A stretch of DNA of 64,000 nt from Ciona intestinalis. Its lineage: Eukaryota; Chordata; Ascidiacea; Phlebobranchia; Cionidae. Position numbers and translations under genes: made by a program. Below the pieces are notes generated by a model. The model saw only the letters and a program-made list of their open reading frames with translations, had not been told where the DNA came from and made no database searches. The DNA lies in NCBI RefSeq assembly GCF_000224145.3, contig NC_020179.2:3313885-3377884 (forward strand). The letters are read 5' to 3'. Below are positions 10,869 to 21,600 of the stretch, piece by piece (positions within the stretch are counted from its first letter, which is position 1; every line of letters begins with the position of its first letter).

Positions 10869-11739
10869 ATTTTAACCTAGAATGCTGGAGAGGCATACTG
10901 ATTAGAACGGCAAATGTAATACAATTATTTATTTTGACAGGAATGAGGACTAATCTAATCTTCGCTGCAAATAGCTAAAGTCAGAAGCCTTAAACGGTGA
11001 ATGGATACTGCTAAAAATAAATTTAATATCTAAACACAGCGGAGGACGACAGACTAAAGCGATCCGGCGCAGCATAGATAGTAACGATACCAAAACGGAA
11101 ATATCGTTAAGCATGGCGTGGTTTTAATTCTAATACGAATCTATGGTTTGTGGGGTTTCAGTAATTCAGAAACATGTGTATTTTGTCTTTATGCCATTGG
11201 CAGCATAAGCTTTAAATGCCGAGGTTTCGGCGATTAAGTTTGATGTCGTTTCAGTTTCAGAGTTTCGTATAATTGTTCCATAATGTAATTGTAGATGTAT
11301 ATGCGACGGCGTAATTGTTCGGTTGTAATAAAGGAAAATATTTTCTCTAATGTAAACTGTCAAAGGTTAAAAACTTACCGTGAGTTCTTTCATACTTTAC
11401 TCACACGGCCCCTGCGGTAGAAAAAAGTAAGAGGGGGGGAGAGAGGTAATTAAAAAGATGCGAGGAAAGAGAGGTAGAGAAATGTCGTGCGCGTGCCTTT
11501 TATGCAATATATTAGCGTTCTTTTTTACTGGTGAACGACAACCCCTCTTGCTGCCTCGATGTCCGAAGCCGTGCAAATAAATGAGAGTACTATTGATTAA
11601 AATGCACACATCAACACTTGGTTAGCAATTAATTATAAATACACCCATGTAAATATATCTCTATGAGAGGCTGTTGTTAGCATAAATTATTGTGGTTATG
11701 TTAGCTTGACACACGGTAATAATGGTTTACACACATAAT
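10869..11739. other. Intergenic between SRR copies 1 and 2
   Basis: About 870 bases. It carries the SRR1 promoter near 10,900-11,150 (less AT-rich) and the SRR2 3' flank. Bases about 11,590-11,740 resemble the 3' flank of SRR copy 3 (about 13,630-13,775). The small frames at 11166 and 11397 have no recognisable product. Confidence 0.5.
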
Positions 11740-12756
11740 CTAAGCATTGGCAATTAATTTGGCTATATCTCTTGCATCAACATTACCACCACTAAGAACA
11801 AGTCCAATGTTCTTAACACTGTTGTCAAATCCTTTAGCTGATAACAATTTCTTTCCAACTACAGCAGCAACCCCAACCCCTGCCGTTGGTTCAATAACCA
11901 ATTTTGCTCTTTCCCATACCAATACAGTAGCTTGCTTTATTTCTTCTTCTGAAACTGTGATCACATCATCAATTAAATCCTGTATAATTGGCCATGTGGA
12001 TTCTCCTATATTTGCTCTTACACCATCAGCAATTGTAGCCTCTGTGCCAACCACATACTCCAGTTTACCACTTAATTTTGACAGATAGCAACCATTTGCA
12101 TTTTCAGGTTCAACAGCATAAATTTTAATATATGGTTTTAATGCTTTGGCAGCTATAGCTACCCCACTTATTAAACCCCCACCTCCAACAGGGGCAACAA
12201 TTGCATCTAGATTAGGATTTTGTTCAAGCATTTCCATTGCCAGTGTACCTTGCCCCGCTATTACATGTGGATTTTGCCCAGAATGAATAAAAATTCCACC
12301 TTTTTCCTTCAACAAATGCTCTGTTATTTTCTTTCTATGCTCCAATTGAGGTTTTCCTTCAACAATAATTCCGCCGTAGGAACGAATTGCATCTTTCTTA
12401 CATTTTAATGCTGTGTTGGACATAATTATATAAGCTGGGATACCCATTGATTTAGCCACATATGCAATTGCTTGCCCATGGTTTCCACTGCTTCTAGTTA
12501 TAACACATTGGATAGCATCTTCTTTCACAGAATGAGATAAAGCATTGGTTGCTCCACGTATTTTAAATGATCCAGTTTTCTGGAAATTCTCTGTTTTCAG
12601 AAAGACGTTGCAACCTGCTAGTTCGCTGATTGCTGAGCATTGCATTAAGGGGGTTTGGTGGATAAATGGTTTTATAATTTCATAAGCAGCTTTTACATCA
12701 TTAAAATCAATACAGTGACTATTGTTTGTTGTAAACTTTGAATTTGAGTTGTTCAT
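11740..12756 (-). CDS. SRR: Serine racemase-like, copy 2 (intronless)
   Basis: 338 aa in one exon, ATG at 12756. It keeps the FQKTGSFKIRGA motif with PLP Lys65, the catalytic-type Ser90, the GGGGL loop and SGGNVD. Two key differences are visible. The conserved THSSGNHG reads TRSSGNHG (His to Arg at 88). The metal site reads AVEPENANGCY, so Glu216 and Ala220 remain but the Asp equivalent (human D216) is Gly222. The PLP fold looks intact, so activity is possible, but Mg and ATP activation may be altered (inference). Its body and flanks resemble copy 3, suggesting duplication of a ~2 kb unit. Confidence 0.94.
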   Translation of the reverse strand: MNNSNSKFTTNNSHCIDFNDVKAAYEIIKPFIHQTPLMQCSAISELAGCNVFLKTENFQKTGSFKIRGATNALSHSVKEDAIQCVITRSSGNHGQAIAYVAKSMGIPAYIIMSNTALKCKKDAIRSYGGIIVEGKPQLEHRKKITEHLLKEKGGIFIHSGQNPHVIAGQGTLAMEMLEQNPNLDAIVAPVGGGGLISGVAIAAKALKPYIKIYAVEPENANGCYLSKLSGKLEYVVGTEATIADGVRANIGESTWPIIQDLIDDVITVSEEEIKQATVLVWERAKLVIEPTAGVGVAAVVGKKLLSAKGFDNSVKNIGLVLSGGNVDARDIAKLIANA

Positions 12757-13777
12757 TGCAAATAATCACTACTTCTGTACAACACCTTATGTAGCTACTA
12801 TATATAGATCTTTATCTAATGGATCATATAAATACAAATGTTTTCAGAGCATGTTTGTACAATACAGTAATGGAATAGTTCGGTTACCTACAAATAGGCC
12901 AATATTCTGCTTATCTTGTTAACAGTTTTTAAACAGTATTGTATGACAAGACTTTACTGCCAGTTCCCACTAAAACCTAAATCTGAATTAATTTTGTAAA
13001 TAAAAGGTATTTTGGTAACAGCAGCAATTGCATAGAAGGTTCTAAATTTTAAATCCAGTCCAAGATTCTAACTTCTTGCTGCAAATGTCTTCTCTGTTTG
13101 CTTAGAGGGCAGCATAGAGTATTAAAATTTTGTTCAAACAGCTGTCAAACAGGATATTGTAATAATTTCCTGCAAAATAATGTTTGTTTGCTTCTGTTCC
13201 AACTACCATTTAAAGTGTTACACCAAACAACTAAGGAACAACAGTAGAAATTTGAAAACATTTTTTATTAAGCTAAGTTACTGGCAGTGGCTGTTGATTC
13301 AAAATAACATCTAACAAAGTTTTTTAGTTTTAATAAGTTTAGGTTATCAGAAGTGAGATTGTAATCAAGAGGGTTCAATGAATAAAGGTTTTTTTTATGA
13401 CATCAAAAGCAGTTTTCACTTCATTAAAACTTATACATTGACTAATTGCTTTGCATTTAAAAAACCTTGAATTTTAAAATGACAAATTTATAAAGAAGGT
13501 AAATCTACAATTATTGCATTGTAACAAATCGAGTGCTATTAATCTCTCCTATAAAAAAAACAAAATACTGGTAAATAAACGGTTATCCTAAACATAATCT
13601 CAAAACAATAGCTGAACACTGGTAAATGGTAGAGATTAAAATGCTTATATCAACACTCGTTTGCAATTAATTCTGGATACACAAGTGTTTATATTGCGTC
13701 TGTGTAAACATTAAAATATGACAGACTATTATTCGTATAAGTAATTTTCGTTCTGTCAGCTAAAAACATATGGTAAT
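12757..13777. other. Intergenic between SRR copies 2 and 3, duplicated 5' flank
   Basis: About 1 kb. Bases about 13,000-13,340 are alignable by eye with 15,060-15,340 upstream of copy 3 (shared blocks such as GCAGCAA, TTCCTGCAAAA, TTTTTATTAAGCTAAGT versus TTATTTTAATTCAGCTAAGT, and CTGGCAGT). The duplication unit therefore included the upstream region. The SRR relic is annotated separately. Confidence 0.6.
13360..13457 (-). pseudogene. Relic of a fourth serine racemase copy (N-terminal fragment)
   Basis: Read on the minus strand, AATTAGTCAATGTATAAG, TTTTAATGAAGTGAAAAC and TTTATTCATTGAACCCTCTT line up with the start of SRR copy 1 (codons for ISHCINFNDVKAAYEIIKPF and IHRTPL). There is an indel in an A run and an in-frame stop at the Arg30/Gln position. 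Similarity fades after about 33 codons. It lies between copies 2 and 3, with no intact frame. It is a decayed partial duplicate. Confidence 0.8.
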
Positions 13778-14776
13778 TTATTCTTTGTTAATTAAATTGG
13801 CTATATCTCTTACATCAACATTACCACCACTAATTACAAGTCCAATGTTTTTAACACTGTTGTCAAATCCTTTAGCTGATAACAATTTCTTTCCAATTAC
13901 AGCAGCAACCCCAACCCCTGATGATGTTTCAATAACCAGTTTTGCTCTTTCCCACACTAACACAGTAGCTTGCTTTATTTCTTCTTCTGAAACTGTGATC
14001 ACATCATCAACCAAGTCACGTATAATAGGCCATGTATTTTCTCCTATATTTGTTCTTAAACCATCAGCGATTGTAGCCTCTGTGTCAATCACTTCAGTCA
14101 GTTTACCATTCACTTTTGACAGATAACAAGGATTTACCATATCTGGTTGAACCGCATAAATTTTAATAGATGGTTTTATTGCTTTGGCAGCTGTAGCTAA
14201 CCCACTTATTAACCCCCCGGTTCCAACAGGAGCAACAATTGCATCTAAATTAGGATTTTGTTCAAGCATTTCAATTGCAACTGTACCTTGCCCACCTATT
14301 ACATGTGGAGTTTGCCCAGAAATAAAAATTCCCCCCTTCTCCATTATCAGCTGATCTGCTATTTTCATCACATGCTCTAGTTGGGGTTTGCTCTCAACAA
14401 TAATTCCGCCGCATGAACGAATTGCATCTTTCTTACACTCTAATGATGCAGAGGGCATAATTATATAAGCCGGGATACCCATTGATTGAGCCATATATGC
14501 AATTGCTTGCCCATGGTTTCCACTGCTGTGAGTGACAACACATTTTACATCATCCTTTTTAGAAACATGTGACAAAGCATTGGTTGCTCCACGTATTTTA
14601 AATGATCCGGTTTTCTGGAAATTCTCGGCTTTTAAAAAGATGTTGCAACCTGCTAGTTCGCTGATTACGGGGCATTGCATTAACGGGGTTTGGTGGATAA
14701 ATGGTTTTATAATCTCATAAGCAGCTTTCACATCATTAAAATCAATGCAGTGACCATTTGAATTTGAGTTGTTCAT
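13778..14776 (-). CDS. SRR: Serine racemase-like, copy 3 with degenerate metal site (intronless)
   Basis: 332 aa in one exon. The ATG at 14776 matches the start of copy 2 (MNNSNS); three more codons upstream are open but begin with TTG. PLP Lys60 (FQKTGSFKIRGA), the THSSGNHGQA motif and SGGNVD are kept. Departures cluster elsewhere. The phosphate loop is PVGTGG instead of PVGGGG. The metal triad is fully lost: AVQPDMVNPCY gives Gln210, Val214 and Pro216 in place of Glu, Ala and Asp. The usual IEPTAGVGVAA reads IETSSGVGVAA. It could be a metal-independent dehydratase-like enzyme or one that is losing function; the intact frame argues for a product under some constraint (inference). Confidence 0.93.
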   Translation of the reverse strand: MNNSNSNGHCIDFNDVKAAYEIIKPFIHQTPLMQCPVISELAGCNIFLKAENFQKTGSFKIRGATNALSHVSKKDDVKCVVTHSSGNHGQAIAYMAQSMGIPAYIIMPSASLECKKDAIRSCGGIIVESKPQLEHVMKIADQLIMEKGGIFISGQTPHVIGGQGTVAIEMLEQNPNLDAIVAPVGTGGLISGLATAAKAIKPSIKIYAVQPDMVNPCYLSKVNGKLTEVIDTEATIADGLRTNIGENTWPIIRDLVDDVITVSEEEIKQATVLVWERAKLVIETSSGVGVAAVIGKKLLSAKGFDNSVKNIGLVISGGNVDVRDIANLINKE

Positions 14777-15648
14777 TGCAAACAAGTATTATTATTACTA
14801 TCATACAATACCTTAAGTACTGTGTATAGATCTACATTATTTTTGATCATAATAAGTACAACACTGTCTTAAGACATGTTTGCATGTTAATGATACATCC
14901 CAATGATGTAATATTTATAACAGTTTACTACTTAAAACTAAACCAATATTCTACCTATCCTTTTAATACTATGCTCACCATTTTTACACAGTCAGACTGT
15001 CTGACTTTACAAAGCTAGTACCTATTAAATGAATAAATCTAATTCAATTTTGATAATATATTTTGGCAGCGGCAGCAACTGTATGGAAGGTTTTAGGTAC
15101 TAAAATTCTTCCTCCTTGATGTAAACATCCGATGCCTGCCTAGATTTATCATGCAAGGTATCATGTTACTTTCCTGCAAAACTAATTAAACTTGTTCATG
15201 CTCTGACTGTCATTTAGACCTAACATTCAATAAACAATAGCGTAAAATTGAAAGCAGAATTTATTTTAATTCAGCTAAGTGCCTGGCAGTAGTGGTTGAT
15301 TTAAAATGAAGTTTGTAAAGTTTTCCAGTTTTCAAAAGTTTCATAAATCGTTACAAGTGTGATAATATTTACAAAGAAAGTTTCGAATACAAGATGAAAT
15401 TTCAAGGTTTCAGACTTTTGTCACTTCTTTCTGCTGCCAACCTATTGAACATGGAATTGTATGAAATATTTCCATAACAGTATGTGTCCTTTTTCTACAA
15501 TAATAGTAATCTATGATAGTATAAACTGCCTGTATTCATTGAGTTAATTTAACTTTCAGCCCCTACTTTAATGTTTCATGAAACGTTTTTACTTTTAGAC
15601 CTGTGATAATTCTACTTATATAGATAACCTTAATTTTAAACAAAAAAA
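14777..15648. other. Intergenic: SRR copy 3 5' flank / THOC2 3' flank
   Basis: About 870 bases. The segment about 15,060-15,340 matches the upstream region of SRR copy 2. The rest is AT-rich, with the THOC2 3' UTR expected at the right. No gene seen. Confidence 0.55.
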
Positions 15649-18600
15649 CTACCAAGTTTTACTAACCTCTTTACTTGATCTTTCCTTTTTTCCATCTCCA
15701 ACAGATTCCTGACATAAAATAAGGTTATGCTTATTTAAAAAATCGTTGTCTCAATAATTACCCTTTTTATTTTGGAGCTTTCATGTTTTCGGACTTTTTC
15801 TTTTTCCTTGCTTCTCCTGTCCACTAAAAATGTAAGGTGTTTTAAGTTTGAGTAAGTATGGGTTTTAAGAATGCAAACATGCAGGTCATAACACAATAAG
15901 TGATTCATCACCAAAAATAGAAATATGCCCATTGACAGTGGGCATGTGGAATTTGAGTGCAACACTGCAACAGCCACGCTTTTGCTTTTTAACTGACACT
16001 TTCCCACACTTTTTACTCGTGTTTTAACGACTGTTGTTTTGCTGTTGATTCTCGTTTCTTCGTTCTTTAAATAACGTGATCTTCTCTTTTAAAGAGATAA
16101 ACAAACAAATATGTTTTGTGATAAAAAATGAACTTACCACTTTCAGTTTTATGTCTTTTAACGTGATCTCCAGCTGAAGGACTCGTCACTAGCTCCCGCT
16201 TCCGATCTTTGCTCTTTCGGGATCTTTTCGGCTCCGGATCATCATTGACACCATTCACCTCACCTTCCTCTCTCTCCACTGTTTTCGCCTGAAAAAATAA
16301 TTTAAAAAAATAAAGTTATATATGTTTCATTACCAGCTAAATAGAAGGCTGCAGATCATTTATTTATAAAAAGGACTCAAAAAAATAAGCACCCACAAAG
16401 TTGCATGTGGTAACAAGGTGTATAAAACAACACTATTATACCTACTGCATTTTTTCCCGTAGGATATCATGAAAAAAAAGGTAATTTATTCCTATATACA
16501 TCTACACATTTACTTTTTAAATACAAAATAAAAATTTAGGAAGACAAAAATACTTTCCAAGTGGTACAGTTTACAACAACATATATCGCAGCACAGTAAC
16601 ACAGTCATGGTTACCAGTTACACACCTTGTCAGGTTTTTCTTTGCTTTCAATCCTTTGCTCCTGTGCGGATGGATAGAAGATGTAAGTGAATGAAAGGAA
16701 AAGATTAATATCATATTAAGCCACTGTGTCTGCACTTCCACACTTGAGAAAGTTTCATTTAACTCATATTCCTGAAGATCTTGGTGATCAAAAAGAATAA
16801 ATGGTAAATTTGATTGAAGTGATGCTACATATTACAAAATAAAAGTCTTTGTTTCTTCCAAGGTAAAACAGCGTTTTCCAACCAGAATGCAGGGATAAAC
16901 GTACGACAAGCATTAGTTTTTTTGGTTTTTTTCAATTTTCAATTGTAATGTCATTTTTTTCAATTGTTTCTTCTGTTACAATTGTTCACCGCTTAAAAGG
17001 TTTTTGAAGAGTCCAGTTTTAACGTTCGCTTTCTTCCATTTTTAAATTAAACATAGTTAGTGTACGGTACCCCAGCAGAACAAAAGTGAATAAAATCCCT
17101 AAGTATATTTCAGGTAACATAGCAGAAATTGTTGAGGTAACTATATGTTATACATGCAATATATTAAATATGATTTCTTACAAACCATTGTTTGATTGAG
17201 TTACTATTGTGCCTTTCTGCAATGGAATTCTACTTTCATTTTACATAGCAAAAAAAGGTTGAGAAAATAAAAAAATAAAGGACATAAATACAGCTGTTAT
17301 TTTGTAAATCTTATTATAATAACAATGCAATCATTATAATTTACCAAAAAACATAAAAAAATAAAAATCTTTATTCCATGGTTTCTCTCGTGGCAGTGTT
17401 GCACAATTCATTTCACTTTCATTGTTTAGATACAAATCCAATACATATCTCTCAGCATAAGGAAACACTGCAGCTTGCATCTCAAAGACAGCACTTTCCA
17501 AGTTTGGCAACATTGACTTTTTTACTTTTTTTTGAACTTGATATTTATATTTTCTTCAAATACCGAAACAAAGCAACTAACATGATTCCCACAGAGGCAA
17601 GAAGAAGCAGGATATGTAACCTTCTTAAGCTCTAGCAGCCGATATTTCAATTTTGTTGTTTTTACTAACCTTTGCATGGTTGGCGTCCAGTTTCCTACGT
17701 TTTGTATCTAAAAGATAGAAAGATAGTTACTTGGATATTTGTTAGTGGAAACTATACTTGAAACTGTATAAATAGGAATGTCTATGTCTGCAGATAAGTT
17801 CTCTAGTGACACATGTGTTTGTTCTAGCAGGAAAATTTCGAATGTCAACAGGTATAGAATGTATGAATAATTGAATATGCCATGCAATTTATTTGCATAG
17901 TTAACACATAAGTTTGAATAGGTGACAAAACTTTTTGTTTTTCAACAAGCATAAATAATCACCTCGTTCAGGAACAGACTTCGGAGTGGAACTGCTGCGT
18001 TTTTCGTTCATTTTCGTGAGACTTTGATGTCGTGATGATGAATCCAGGGAGCTCCTCTCTTTTGAACTACCACGGGATTTCGATTCACCTTCAAATAACA
18101 TGTCATTTTGTCAGTATAATTGAAATTGTTATAGATATTTCTAAATACAAATGGAAATATATCCGGCATCATGGAAAAGTGGTGACAACAGTGGTTTTTA
18201 GACCAGAGGATATGGGTTTGAGGTTCGATGCCGCCACTATTGTGGCTTGTGGGCATATAAGTGCTTGGGCAAGGCACTTAACGGTAATTGCTCCAACCCA
18301 GTGGTCACTAATGGGCGGTCTAAATTGTCAAACTATAAAGAACAAGACAAAGTTTGTGCACTACTTTGCATCCCTGTAATGTTTAAAGTCAATTGAATTA
18401 AAAGACATCATTTGTATAACTTTTACTAAACACAGCAGAGTATTAGCATATGCTCACCTGCTGCTATAACCTTATCTTTGCTCTTGCCTCTGTTTGAATC
18501 ACTTTTTGCCTCTGCCATTTTTTCCTTCCTAAAACCAGAATTGTTTTTGTAACCTTTGATTAGGAAGTGTGCTAATAATTTGATAATTAGAGATAGGTAA

Positions 18601-21600
18601 AATTTTTCCTACTTTTCCTCTGTTTTCCTTTTAGAGGGCTTCTCTTTGCTCTTCCCTCTCTCTTTGCTTTTATCTGTAAATTTATATATTTTAAATGAAA
18701 TTTTTTATACATATTTTATTTTTTTAAGTTAAATTAAATAAAATGTTTTATATGAATTTTTTTATGTTTGGAAGAATTGCTGAAACAAGAGTAAGTGATA
18801 AAATACTAAAAAGGAAAAATATTTAAACTATTCTCTATAAAACTATAATGCATGCATTTCTTACTGTTTTTTAAGCAATTCTTAAGAATATAAAAATATA
18901 CCTTTACAGTAACTAACAGTAACACTAGAGATAGTTACTGTAAGCAATATTCAAAAGTGATCACTTTTACATACCTGTTGTCTTGCTAGCTACAGGTTGA
19001 GGTTTCTTATGGAATTGGTGTTCAGGAATTAATGAAGGTTTTCTCATCTTTAACATGCCAGAGTAACTGTGGATATAAATGACATAAAATAACATTGTAG
19101 GATTCAATATTGAATGAAATGAATGTAACTTGCCTTATCCTCGCGTGGCCGGAATACGACAGTCATTAAAACACTAGTGTTTTGTTTCATACACCTAGTG
19201 CCAGCTTCGAGTTACCACATATGTAACTTTAATGTGTGTTTTTTTATATAGCTGACAATTTAGACAAGCTATCCGTGACCATTGGGTTGAAGCAATTGTC
19301 GTTAAGTGTCTTGCCCAAAGACACATAAGCCCACAATGGTAGCAGTGACAAGCTTTGAACTCATTACCTCCAGGTTAGAGGCAGGCGTGCTAACCACTGT
19401 GCTACAACTCCAAGCAAAACTGTCACATAAGCCTTATGTAACTTCATGATTTCATATATAGTAAGGTGGGGGAGATGGGACACTTTTTAATTTTATACCC
19501 ACGTCCCATTTGGTAGTAAACAAAAAACATTCAAAGAATTAAAAAACCTTATCCCCACGACTCCCAAAGATCATTAATTGTTTAAAACACGATCAGGATA
19601 CTTGTATTATTTGCTCAAGGTGTCCTGTCTTCCCCACCACCACCCTACTATGTTATAAAGCAAGTATATACTCTACACCCACCCCATAGCTAGGGCAAAT
19701 AAGTCCGGCCGTTTTTCTTTTTCTTCCGTTCTTATTTTATCTATCCGTTTCTCCAATGCCCCAGCTAAGCTGTTAACTGCTGGGAAATGGGGAAGAATCT
19801 GGTGGAAACAAAACTTACTTAGTCAATTTAAAAACAATGTAACCATGGAACCACCCAGGGTTTTTTTTTGGGGGGGGGGTAGGAGGCCCCCTTTCTTTTG
19901 TAAAAAGAAACAATCAAAAAAATATATATTTTTGTTTTTATTTATTTTTCTATTTTTTTTTAAATTAAAATTTATTATATCCAGTTCTTTGTTTTTGTAG
20001 AGTTATTTCTCATTACACTAAGCTACAGAATACAAGGTGTAAGTCGGGAGGTTTTACCTTGGTAAGAATAATAAGTGCGTTACGGATCTGTGTATATTCC
20101 TTTGACTCCAAGCATACCTGTAAACATAATGTTAATTGTAAAAACATTTTACTTTAAATTACACAAAATTAGAAAGAATGTGTTACTAATGCAAGTTTTT
20201 TTTTATTTATGAATGATAAACTGCAAAAATTCTTAATGTAATATAATACATTAAAGAATGTCCAAAAGATTCAAATTTATTATCAAAAAATAATAAACAA
20301 ACAAAAGTAATTTTTTTTTATTATATTGTTCTCTTACTACAAGTGCTTTTGTTAGTTTGTACTGCCACTTGTGGCAAACATGGCGAAAGTTTTCATAATC
20401 GAGTTGGTTTGCTTTGCTTGTTCCTTCAGCTGCTGTGGCTCGTAATACGGTAACGAAACCGGGAAAATCCCCACATTCCTAAAACGGAAATGGTGACTGT
20501 AAAACCAGACTACAATGACATATAAAATACATAGCATTTTGTTTTAAATATAAAGTATAAATTATGGATTAAATAAATATGTATGTCTGACCCATGGCAA
20601 GTAGTTAGTGCGCTTATAACCTAGAGGTTACGGGTTCAAGGCTCGTCGCTGCTACCATTGTGGGTGTATGAGTTCTCGAGCAAAACATGTAATGGCAATT
20701 GCTCCAACCCAGTGGTAACTAGCGGGTTGTTTAAATTGTTAGAATTGAGGAAACACACCCACAAAGCAGCATACATGGTAACTCATAAACTGGCATAAGG
20801 TGTATAAAACAAAAAGGAAAGCAAAATATTGCAACATTTCGCAAACTGTGTATATACTATTGGTAGAATTACCTTTTCATAATTTCCTTTACTGGCATGC
20901 CATTTTTTCACAATACCGAGCATTGTGCATAGGAACCTTCCATATCTGGATGCTTCATTCTCTGTGAGGCTTGCAACAGTGTATGAGATGTCAGAGAATA
21001 CCTGGAGAAAATACGAGGTATATTTTAAAAAACATTGAGTAAAGATATTACTTAAATTGTAGCATTGTTTTAGAGAGGAAAAAAATAAAATTGAGAAAAA
21101 AAATTGAGGGACAAAATGTTAGGAAAAGTATTAAATATTACAAAAACAATACAAAAATATTTGCTAAATTATCATGTTAAGTTGTTTAAGCTAATATTTC
21201 AAAACAGAATCAAAGCAGTGAGGGAGGATCTCCCATTCATTACTATTAAAGCCCTTGTCGCCTACCTTCGGGGAAGCGACAGGCTTCAACATCTGGTGAG
21301 GTCCATATGGCAGCACCCTGGTTGTTGGGGTAATGAGCCAACTTTGGCTTAAATCTCAGGTCCTAAAGGGGTGCTCACTCACATAGAATAGTAAGTTTTG
21401 TAGCACCCTGGGTGTTGGGGGTAATAGGCCAATTCTGGCCTAAATCTCAGGTCCCATGGCATGCTGTAGGACCTCACCCATATGGAATAGAAACTTAACA
21501 TCTATAGTCTACACTAACCCGGTCAAAGCATAGTAAGGTAGAGAAGTTGGGCGTCTTATGTTCATGCAGCATATGCACAAACTTTGCGCAGTACACAGCA

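Noticed and set aside
9853..14126. Plus-strand frames of about 112-118 codons inside each SRR gene
   Set aside because: They repeat in all three copies only because the coding strand is conserved; they are antisense shadows.
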